A DNA stretch of 64,000 nt from Nocardia wallacei (GTDB lineage: Bacteria > Actinomycetota > Actinomycetes > Mycobacteriales > Mycobacteriaceae), in the NCBI RefSeq assembly GCF_014466955.1, contig NZ_AP023396.1:1054001-1118000 (forward strand). The letters run 5' to 3'. Shown in pieces: positions 17,277 through 23,693 of this stretch (position 1 is the first letter of the stretch; each line of letters opens with the position of its first letter). The notes beneath the pieces were generated by a model. It did no database searches. It was not told the origin of the DNA and saw only the letters and a list, made by a program, of their open reading frames with translations. The position numbers were made by a program, and so were the translations under genes.

Positions 17277-17498
17277 TCAACTCGTCTCCAACCACCAAAT
17301 GCCGATGAAGACCAGCACGAGACCGGAGAGGAACAAGCTTCCAGCCTTCGACAGGTACCCAGCGTCGCTGGGCTCGTTAGCGTCCGGGTTCTCGTACTTC
17401 CAGGCTTCAGTCTTCCGCCAGATCGTCCGCGGAAAGGCCAAGCTGACAAAGCCGAGCAGGATGAACACCGCCCCCAGGATGATCATGAACCACGACAC
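17277..17498 (-). CDS. Small two-span membrane protein (DUF6199-like)
   Basis: Seventy-three residues with two membrane helices, about 4-22 (FMIILGAVFILLGFVSLAF) and 51-70 (AGSLFLSGLVLVFIGIWWL), joined by a charged loop containing PRTIWRKTEAWKYENPDANEPSD. Tiny proteins of this pattern, with the W-K-x-E-A-W-K motif, are common in actinobacteria (DUF6199). It converges on the EspG-like gene and shows no other context clue. Function unknown. Confidence 0.65.
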   Translation of the reverse strand: MSWFMIILGAVFILLGFVSLAFPRTIWRKTEAWKYENPDANEPSDAGYLSKAGSLFLSGLVLVFIGIWWLETS

Positions 17499-17530
17499 GG
17501 ACCCATGCTATGGATGCCGACGCGAGACGT

Positions 17531-18139
17531 CTACAACCAGGGCGAAGACACCTCGGGCCTTCCGAGTTCACACCAGATCACGGTACGCCCGCTCGCACAA
17601 TGCTGTCCGCAGCGGACGCTGATGCGTTCCACGTAGTCGCTGATCAACCGGCCGGATTCGGCGATGATTGCTGCGTTTTCCGGCGAGTCGTGTAATTCCA
17701 CGACCAGCCGCGCCGCCGATTCGGCTCGCAGTCGCAGTGTCATACGGGTCGGGTACTCCAGCTCTCGGTCTTCCACGGCGGCGACGAACGCCTTGGTGAG
17801 ATCATGGACGGCGCGTTCGGCATCAGCCAACACATCGCTCCATGCCCAGCGAACCAGGGTGTTGCGCACGAACATTCCAGCCACCCAAACGGCTGAGAAC
17901 TGTGCGGACAAGTCGAGGCGATCGGTTCCCGCACCGGGCAGCGTCCCCGGCGGCGGCAACCCCCGGCTGGAGCCAACCCTGGTGGCGATGTGGGCGGCGA
18001 CTTTGGTCAGCTGGCCCGCGAGCTGCGCCTTCTCGCGGTCGCTGAGTGGGTGCGTGGCGGCGTCGAGCGCCGCGTGTTCGCACGCGCCGATATGGCGGAT
18101 CTCCGCGAGCAGGTCAGTCGTGCGTGCCGGGCTGCTCAT
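17531..18139 (-). CDS. GHKL/HATPase-like protein, degenerate ATP site
   Basis: Two hundred and two residues. The C-terminal half follows the pattern of RsbW-like ATP-binding proteins: a helix corresponding to the N-box (AERAVHDLTKAFVAAVED), MTLRLRAESAARLVVELHD in place of the G1 strand with its Asp, then GRLISDYVERISVRCG and a closing SGRTVIWCEL, the GxTVW-EL end of the family. The N-box asparagine is missing, so ATP binding is doubtful. The N-terminal 85 residues are helical and unassigned. The start at 18139 lies 26 bp inside the DUF4254 gene. Such proteins usually control sigma factors or partner PAS/GAF regulators. The call is by pattern and needs a profile search. Confidence 0.5.
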   Translation of the reverse strand: MSSPARTTDLLAEIRHIGACEHAALDAATHPLSDREKAQLAGQLTKVAAHIATRVGSSRGLPPPGTLPGAGTDRLDLSAQFSAVWVAGMFVRNTLVRWAWSDVLADAERAVHDLTKAFVAAVEDRELEYPTRMTLRLRAESAARLVVELHDSPENAAIIAESGRLISDYVERISVRCGQHCASGRTVIWCELGRPEVSSPWL

Positions 18140-18554
18140 TGCCGTGCTCCTGCTCGTTCGAATCATCTTGGGACGGGTGGAAACTAAGGTTCGGCAGCTT
18201 CCGAATACCGGCGCTGATCTCGAAGGACAGATCGGTGTAGGCGACGGCGAGCTGTGCAAGTCGCTGCCAGAGAAGGTGGCGGTACGGTTCGGTCGTGTCC
18301 GCATCGAGGGACGTCTGAGCATCGAGGTAGTACTGGGCGAACCTTTCCACGACCATGCCCACCGACTCGGTGTGTAGGTAGGCCGCCCCCACCGGTTGCG
18401 GCATATGCGTCGACACCCAACGGTCGATCTCGTGCACCAAACCCGAACGTGCACTGTCGATGTCGACCGACTCTCCGGCGAGGGCGGTGCGAAGGGTGGT
18501 GTGGAGCACGGCCAGTTCGCGGGCGGCGTGCAGGACTGGGTGTTCCGGCAGCAC
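18114..18554 (-). CDS. DUF4254-family protein
   Basis: The conserved block HPVLHAARELAVLHTTLR, then EIDRWVSTHMP and AYLHTESVGMVVERFAQYY, identifies DUF4254, a helical family of unknown function frequent in actinobacteria. The start is unclear: the conserved LPSKDQLLDACTG lies just upstream of the first standard start codon (GTG 18554), and only a CTG at 18596 would include it, so CTG initiation or a lost start codon is possible. It overlaps the GHKL-like gene downstream and is divergent from the PAS-like gene, which starts only 19 bp past that CTG. Confidence 0.65.
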   Translation of the reverse strand: MLPEHPVLHAARELAVLHTTLRTALAGESVDIDSARSGLVHEIDRWVSTHMPQPVGAAYLHTESVGMVVERFAQYYLDAQTSLDADTTEPYRHLLWQRLAQLAVAYTDLSFEISAGIRKLPNLSFHPSQDDSNEQEHGNEQPGTHD

Positions 18555-18614
18555 GATGCCGGTGCAGGCGTCGAGGAGCTGATCTTTCGAGGGCAGTGGA
18601 ACGTCTCCGGCGTC

Positions 18615-19337
18615 ATGTCCAGCACACCAGCAGCGCAGTTCCTGATGAGACTGTCCTACGACGACGTGCCGAACGTCCACACGGTGCCGCAGCTGATGGC
18701 GAGCTTCGACCATTGGAGCGACCGCGCCGGATTCTTCGACCTGTTCAACCTCGACACCCCTGGCGACCGCTGGACCGGCACAGTCACAAAGACCTACGAG
18801 GACGGCATACAACGCCAGCTCTACATCGCCGCCCGCGCCCGCGGCTCCGGCCCCAATCGCATCGTGCGCGCCATCGTCTGCGACATCACCGGCGCCCACA
18901 CGCCGGAGGTACCCGACCTCTGCTCGATCGCGGTACGGCACCTTCCGATACCGCCCGGCCACGCCTTCGGCCTGGTCGACCTGAAGACCGGGTTCGTCCA
19001 CGAATGGCTCGCCGACGAACGCAGTCCCCTCGTGGGCTGGCGACACCACAACCCCGACTTCGACCAGAACGGTCGACTGGTCGTCGCCACCACGGTCTTC
19101 GACCTCGCGGCCGGCAGACGCCGCACCGCCGAGACCTTGGTACCTCTTCGGTTCGACTCCGGCGACGACTGGATACCGGTACACGCCAACTGGACTCGCA
19201 TCAGCGACGGCCTACGCCCCCAAGCGCTCATCGACGTCACCACACCGTCTCCGATTCCGCCGCTGGCCGTACGCAAATGCCGGATGTGCCAAGATATTTC
19301 GAGGCTCGCAGCCAATCGCGGCATCAGCAGAACCTGA
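18615..19337 (+). CDS. PAS-like (DUF5593-type) regulatory domain protein
   Basis: Two hundred and forty residues from ATG 18615. The fold pattern matches the second half of the protein at 32550-33527: R-x-x-W-x-G then a DG-x-x-R strand, VRAIVCDIT (VTRALVYDVT in the other), then a pair of repeats in which FGLVDLKTGFVHEWL matches FVELEMGLVYEW. That suggests a double PAS-like sensor without an output domain. A C-terminal C-x2-C (RKCRMC) could bind metal. Together with the divergent DUF4254 and GHKL-like genes it looks like a small signalling module; the partnership is inferred. Confidence 0.55.
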   Translation: MSSTPAAQFLMRLSYDDVPNVHTVPQLMASFDHWSDRAGFFDLFNLDTPGDRWTGTVTKTYEDGIQRQLYIAARARGSGPNRIVRAIVCDITGAHTPEVPDLCSIAVRHLPIPPGHAFGLVDLKTGFVHEWLADERSPLVGWRHHNPDFDQNGRLVVATTVFDLAAGRRRTAETLVPLRFDSGDDWIPVHANWTRISDGLRPQALIDVTTPSPIPPLAVRKCRMCQDISRLAANRGISRT

Positions 19338-19377
19338 TAGCGCGACCCAGCACCCACCGCACGGCCACCGACCCTGG

Positions 19378-19383
19378 CCTAGA
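19378..19383 (+). repeat. Target duplication CCTAGA, left copy
   Basis: Six bases directly before the IS481 left end; repeated at 20473-20478 directly after its right end. Confidence 0.85.
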
Positions 19384-20472
19384 TGTACTGACCACGGACG
19401 TTGGTGACGGCGTGGCGAGCTGACATGGCGAAGACCTCCGAGTGAAGTGAGAGCTGTCTAGGAACTCATTCACTGCCGGAGGTCTTCGTGTCCCACCGTA
19501 ATGCCCCGCTCTCGGAGTTGGGCCGGTTACGTCTTGCTCGTTGTGTCGTCGAGGACGGCTGGCCGTTGCGGCGGGCCGCGGAAAGATTCCAGGTCTGCCA
19601 CACCACCGCCAAACGGTGGGCAGACCGCTACCGGGTCGACGGCGCGACCGCGATGGCCGATCGATCCAGCTGCCCGCATCGCAGCCCGGCGCGGACCCCG
19701 ACCCGCACCGAACGCCGCATCATCAAGGTCCGGGTCCTGCGCCGGTGGGGGCCGGCCCGCATCGCCTACCTGCTCGGATTGAATCCCTCGACAGTGCACC
19801 GGGTTCTGCGACGCTACCGGCTGAGCAGGTTGAGTTGGCTCGACCGCGCTACCAGCACACCGGTGCGCCGCTACGAACACGACCGCCCTGGTGATCTGAT
19901 CCATGTCGATGTCAAGAAACTCGGCAAGATCCCCGACGGCGGCGGCCATCGCAAACTCGGTCGCAGCGTGGGGCGGCGAAACTGGCAGGCCCACAAACCC
20001 ACCGCCGAACGCAACGGCTACGGCAACCCCCGCCACGGCTACCACTATCTGCATACCGCGCTCGATGATCATTCCCGGCTGGCCTACAGCGAGATCCTGG
20101 CCGATGAACGCAAAGACACCGCTGCCGCATTCTGGACCCGCGCTGCCGCATGGTTCGCCGTCAACGGCATCAGGATCCGAAAAGTGTTGACTGACAACGG
20201 ATCCTGCTATCGATCCCGCACCTTCGCCGAGGCCCTCGGGCCGGTCGTTCATAAACGCACTCGTCCCTACTGCCCTCAAACCAATGGCAAGGTTGAGCGG
20301 TTCCATCGCACCCTGGCTGACGAATGGGCCTACGCCCGGCTCTACCGCAGCGACTCCGAACGATGCACAGCCTTCACGACCTGGCTACACACCTACAATC
20401 ACCACCGCGGCCACACCGCACTCGCAGGCCACCCGCCAGCCAGCCGCGTTGCGAACCTCTCAGGTCAGTACA
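19384..20472 (+). mobile_element. IS481-family insertion sequence, 1,089 bp, intact
   Basis: The ends are TGTACTGACC (19384-19393) and its inverted copy GGTCAGTACA (20463-20472), directly bordered by a perfect 6-bp duplication CCTAGA. One long transposase gene fills the interior. A clean duplication and intact gene indicate a recent simple insertion, with no rearrangement since. The insertion lies between the PAS-like gene and the 3' end of the hydrolase gene. Confidence 0.93.
19429..19488 (+). promoter_or_regulatory. Hairpin hiding the transposase ribosome site
   Basis: A 12-bp stem CGAAGACCTCCG / CGGAGGTCTTCG, extended by AGTGAA / TTCACT after a 2-base bulge, closes a loop of about 22 bases. 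The GGAGG ribosome site and the first base of the GTG start are in the 3' arm, so readthrough transcripts should be poorly translated, a known way for insertion sequences to avoid activation from outside. Confidence 0.7.
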
Positions 20473-20477
20473 CCTAG
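19488..20477 (+). CDS. IS481-family transposase
   Basis: Three hundred and twenty-nine residues: N-terminal helix-turn-helix pair (LARCVVEDGWPLRRAAERFQ then TAKRWADRYRVDG), an Arg-rich linker, and the DDE integrase core with D in IHVDVKKLGKIPDGGG, D in LTDNGSCY and E in NGKVERFHRTL, the usual IS481 signature, ending HTALAGHPPASRV. GTG 19488 is placed 5 bases after GGAGG. The stop TAG is not in the element: the last codons ACC-TAG use the CCTAGA target duplication, so the exact protein end depends on the insertion site. Confidence 0.93.
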   Translation: MSHRNAPLSELGRLRLARCVVEDGWPLRRAAERFQVCHTTAKRWADRYRVDGATAMADRSSCPHRSPARTPTRTERRIIKVRVLRRWGPARIAYLLGLNPSTVHRVLRRYRLSRLSWLDRATSTPVRRYEHDRPGDLIHVDVKKLGKIPDGGGHRKLGRSVGRRNWQAHKPTAERNGYGNPRHGYHYLHTALDDHSRLAYSEILADERKDTAAAFWTRAAAWFAVNGIRIRKVLTDNGSCYRSRTFAEALGPVVHKRTRPYCPQTNGKVERFHRTLADEWAYARLYRSDSERCTAFTTWLHTYNHHRGHTALAGHPPASRVANLSGQYT

Positions 20478-20478
20478 A
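20473..20478 (+). repeat. Target duplication CCTAGA, right copy
   Basis: Matches 19378-19383. It provides the TAG stop codon of the transposase (20475-20477). Confidence 0.85.
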
Positions 20479-21336
20479 TCAGCGAGTACGGATCGAGTTC
20501 AGAATCGCGGCGGCGTGATCAACAAACAACAGGTGACCGGCCCCCTCAACGACTACGACTTCACAAATCGGGAGGTCATCAGCAAGGCGCCGGGCATCCT
20601 TAACTGGCACGTTGCCATCGACACCGCCATGCCAAACAGTCACGGGCACAGCAATATCGGTGAGATCAAACCCCCAGGGGCGCGCGAACAGCATCTGCAG
20701 ATCCACCGCCACTCCTCGACCCCCCTGAGTAAACGCCGTACTGATGTTGGCTTCGATCTTCGCCAGCAATTCCCTATCATCGGCCAGACGACTGCGGTCG
20801 GCCGGCGCCACCTTGGCGATCAACGCAGCAAGACCACCCGGCTTACGCACCGCCGCGGCCATGCGCGCCGCAATCGGACGTGCCAGAAACGGAAACCGAC
20901 GCAACACCTCCAGACCGCTGCTCCACTTACCGCCTTTGACCTCGCGGACTCGCGGTGCGGGCGAGCTGACCACGACCACGTCGGTCACCCGATCGGGCAG
21001 ACGGCATGCGCAGGCCAGCGCGTACGGGCCGCCGCCGGACACCCCAAGCACCGCGAACTGGTCCAGCTCGAACCGATCCGCCACCACGGCCACCGTGTCG
21101 GCCCACTCGAACACTCGCCGACGTGCTGCGAACGAGGACGCTCCTATTCCTGGGCGATCGATCGCGATGACGCGCAATTCGACTGCTGCAGCCGCGTCGT
21201 CGAAGGCCACCGCCTCCACATGTGAGCCGGGCAGACCGTGGCAGTACAACACCGGGGTGCCCGCTGGATCTCCGTATTCGGCAACGCTCACGACACCGTG
21301 TGGCAGCGTGATCGTGCGTGGTGGGGTTGCAGTCAC
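20479..21336 (-). CDS. Alpha/beta-hydrolase
   Basis: GTG at 21336 gives 285 residues and starts just before the first strand (TITLPHGVVSVAEYG); the frame runs upstream without protein-like sequence. The alpha/beta-hydrolase triad is visible: oxyanion HG in YCHGLPGS, nucleophile elbow GVSGGGP, an acid in VWHGGVDGNVP and H in VEGAGHLLF. Cap helices lie between (LEVLRRFPFLARPIAARMAAAV). Substrate unknown; proteolysis-free ester or epoxide hydrolysis are typical. The stop is one base after the IS481 target duplication, so the insertion just missed the gene. Confidence 0.85.
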   Translation of the reverse strand: MTATPPRTITLPHGVVSVAEYGDPAGTPVLYCHGLPGSHVEAVAFDDAAAAVELRVIAIDRPGIGASSFAARRRVFEWADTVAVVADRFELDQFAVLGVSGGGPYALACACRLPDRVTDVVVVSSPAPRVREVKGGKWSSGLEVLRRFPFLARPIAARMAAAVRKPGGLAALIAKVAPADRSRLADDRELLAKIEANISTAFTQGGRGVAVDLQMLFARPWGFDLTDIAVPVTVWHGGVDGNVPVKDARRLADDLPICEVVVVEGAGHLLFVDHAAAILNSIRTR

Positions 21337-21462
21337 GTGAGCAGGATAATTGCGACAGGGCGGGCCGCAGCCGATCCCCGAGTACCTCGGCCAGGCGAAC
21401 GAAATCCACACGCATGTTCGAAGCGTCGTCACGTGTCAGTCCCTCGAGATAGGTTGCAGCAC

Positions 21463-22080
21463 ATGCGTTTTAACGACCACCGCTACATAACAGTCGACAC
21501 ATTGGCCGGCCCGGGCGCACCGGATGGAGTGGTCATCCGATCAGATCTGCTGCCGCCAAGTACACACGGTTCGAACATTCGCGGCATCGTGGACCGGGCG
21601 ATTTGGGATGCTCTGCGGATCCCTGTATGTACCGCCGCCGACAACCGGTGCGAGATCTGCGGCGAACAGGCCGTCCGCAATGGGCGGCCGGCCCGACCGG
21701 ACTGTCACGAAAAGTGGGTGTTCGACACCGGATCCGACCGTCCGGTCCAGCGGCTCAAGCGTTTGATCGCCTTGTGCCCCGGCTGTCACCAGGTCCAGCA
21801 CTCCGGGCTCGCTCGGGTGAAAAGAGCCGAGCATGAGGTTGTTGCCCGACTTTGCCGACTCAACAACTGGACCCAAGACCAGGCCGCGGACGACCTGGAT
21901 CGTTCGAGTGCTCGGTGCCGGTACCTCGATCGGTTCGAGTGGGATCTGGACCTGTCGGTGCTCCGCGGTCAGCTTGTTGTCCGCAGGTATCAGAATCTGT
22001 ACATCCCAGCTGCCGATCGCGCCCGGCTTGGCAACTCGTTCTTCGGGCTCCCGCCGCGCGGCGCCGCAGGTCACTTTTGA
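21463..22080 (+). CDS. HNH-endonuclease-like zinc protein
   Basis: ATG 21463 gives 205 residues. The core has two zinc pairs, C-x2-C (CEICGEQ) and C-x2-C-H (LCPGCHQVQHSG), around DCHEKWVFD, the HNH-like beta strand, and an Arg-rich helix (VQRLKRLIAL). A second His follows in the helix. The C-terminal part closes with FEWDLDLSVL, as in its paralogue at 1-411. HNH proteins usually nick or cut DNA. The gene is alone here, upstream of a degraded stretch and IS copy 2, while its paralogue is coupled to the RNase H fusion. Confidence 0.75.
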   Translation: MRFNDHRYITVDTLAGPGAPDGVVIRSDLLPPSTHGSNIRGIVDRAIWDALRIPVCTAADNRCEICGEQAVRNGRPARPDCHEKWVFDTGSDRPVQRLKRLIALCPGCHQVQHSGLARVKRAEHEVVARLCRLNNWTQDQAADDLDRSSARCRYLDRFEWDLDLSVLRGQLVVRRYQNLYIPAADRARLGNSFFGLPPRGAAGHF

Positions 22081-22363
22081 TTCGCTAATCGCTCACCAGA
22101 CGCAGCAATGATGATCTTGTTCAAGGTTGCTCTTGAGTTCTAGGGCGTGCTCGATGCTGGCTCATTCGGCGCCCAGCCCATCGAACGGCTGTGCTCATCC
22201 ACGAGCAGGCAAGACTCATCGAATGCGTAAGCCCCACTGTGCATTTCGCCGGAACCGACCCGACGCAGCTGGTCGAAGCGACGAATCTGCTCACCACACC
22301 GCTGGCGCCGGACGTCTGTGCCGGCGTTGCCCGGCTGGTCGAACGTGATCACCGCTACCAGCC
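22081..22363. other. Short stretch with a possible gene fragment cut by IS copy 2
   Basis: On the plus strand a frame opening GTG 22191 (IHEQARLIECVSPTVHFAGT and TQLVEATNLLTTPLAP) reads into the IS and has protein-like composition, so it may be the start of a gene interrupted by the insertion. Nothing else is seen. Not strong enough for a gene call. Confidence 0.3.
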
Positions 22364-22422
22364 TGAGCGGTCCCCGATGACGAGACCACCCGGGAATAGA
22401 GCCAGGTGATTTCGTTCCGTGT

Positions 22423-23262
22423 TCAGTTGATCCCGCAGACCACTGGATGGTGGGTGTGGGTGCAGGCCGCAGCGTACTCGGCCGGCGTCAGGTAGCCCAG
22501 CGCCGAATGCCGGTGCCGCATATTGTGGTCGGCCTTGAAATCGCCGATCACCACCCGGGCCTCGAGCAGGGTGGTCCAGTGGTTGCGGTTGAGGCACTCG
22601 GTCCGTAGCCGCCGGTTGAACGATTCGACGAAGCCGTTGTTCCAGGGCGTGCCCGGTGGAATGTAGGAGATCCCGACCTGGTCGGCGCAGAACCGTTGCA
22701 GGGCATGGGAAATCATCTCAGGACCGTTATCCATCCGCAGCACCCTCGGTGGACCGCCAGCCGCAGCGAACACCTTGTCCAGCTCCGCGACGAGCCGGTC
22801 GGCGGTGATCGACCGTTCCACCACGTGCAGCAGGGATTCGCGGGTGTGTTCGTCGATCATCGACGCGATCTTCACCGCCCGACCGTCGACCGTGGAGTCG
22901 AACTGGAAGTCCAATGCCCACACCACTTTTGGTGCATCAGCGGCGACCGTCGGGACCGAGGAAACCCCGGCCCGTTTGCGGGGATGGTGTTCGCGGACCT
23001 GCAGGCCCTCCTCGCGCCAGAGACGGTGGACCTTCTCGATGTTGACTCCTGCACCCTCGTCGAACCGCAACGCCGCCCAGGCACGACGGAACCCGTGCCC
23101 CTGATTCTTCACTGCATACGAGCGCAGCCAGGCCCGCAAACCGGCGTCCGGATCGATCGGGGTGTGCTTGATCGGCAGCCGCCGATACGTCGACCGATTC
23201 AGCCCAACGACCTTGCACGCGAACCGTTCCGACATGCTCTTCATCTCCCGGAGCATGTCCAC
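22423..23262 (-). CDS. IS3-family transposase OrfB, copy 2
   Basis: Residue for residue the same as the protein at 6120-6959, with the D-D-E acids and closing HRHSALGYLTPAEY intact. Expressed through the slippery site at 23292-23298 as an OrfAB fusion. Confidence 0.9.
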   Translation of the reverse strand: MDMLREMKSMSERFACKVVGLNRSTYRRLPIKHTPIDPDAGLRAWLRSYAVKNQGHGFRRAWAALRFDEGAGVNIEKVHRLWREEGLQVREHHPRKRAGVSSVPTVAADAPKVVWALDFQFDSTVDGRAVKIASMIDEHTRESLLHVVERSITADRLVAELDKVFAAAGGPPRVLRMDNGPEMISHALQRFCADQVGISYIPPGTPWNNGFVESFNRRLRTECLNRNHWTTLLEARVVIGDFKADHNMRHRHSALGYLTPAEYAAACTHTHHPVVCGIN

Positions 23263-23285
23263 GGCCCGGCACTTGGCTGCTGGGC

Positions 23286-23567
23286 TCAGAATTTTCCCCG
23301 GGCGATCTCCCGCAGCGCGTCCTTCTCCAGCTCCGCATCCGCCAGCAACCGCTTCAGGCGGGCATTCTGCTCCCGCAACTCCTTGAGCTCCTTGGCGGCG
23401 TCGGTGTCCACGCCACCGTACTGGCGGCGCCAGTTGTACAACGTCGCCGTCGACACCCCAATCTCGGCGGCAACCTCTTCACCGGTCTTACCAGCGGCGG
23501 TCAGCTCGTCGGCACGGCGCAGCTTCCGCACGATGTCCTCCGCGGAATGCCGCTTGCGTCCTGCCAT
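23286..23567 (-). CDS. IS3-family transposase OrfA, copy 2
   Basis: Identical in sequence to the protein at 5815-6096: helix-turn-helix plus leucine-rich helix. The GGGAAAA heptamer lies at 23292-23298 on the minus strand. Intact, so transposition competence is possible. Confidence 0.9.
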   Translation of the reverse strand: MAGRKRHSAEDIVRKLRRADELTAAGKTGEEVAAEIGVSTATLYNWRRQYGGVDTDAAKELKELREQNARLKRLLADAELEKDALREIARGKF

Positions 23568-23649
23568 GTCTCTCAGTGTCCCTTCTCGGCCCTCACCGGG
23601 CCAAACAGGACTCTAATACCGAATGGTCTCATTCATTGGGGACGGCCCA

Positions 23650-23653
23650 TTGC
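23650..23653 (+). repeat. TTGC flank, other half of the split target duplication
   Basis: Reads GCAA in the orientation of the IS left end and equals the right flank of copy 1 (7019-7022). Confidence 0.5.
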
Positions 23654-23693
23654 CCCACCTGCGGCGGTCGCTTTGATGAAGGAGAGCCGCTGG

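Larger units (their letters stand above)
22364..23649 (-). mobile_element. IS3-family (IS407-like) insertion sequence, copy 2, inverted
   Basis: Same 1,286 bp length and the same encoded proteins as 5733-7018, in the opposite orientation; ends are TGAGCGGTCCCCGATGA on the left and CATTGGGGACGGCCCA on the right. The outer right flank is TTGC, and the inner left flank is GCC. Identity with copy 1 makes the pair a substrate for homologous inversion of the intervening DNA. Confidence 0.92.

Noticed and set aside
22191..22409. Gene MLIHEQARLIECVSPT...
   Set aside because: Stops inside IS copy 2; at best a fragment, so noted only in the stretch entry.
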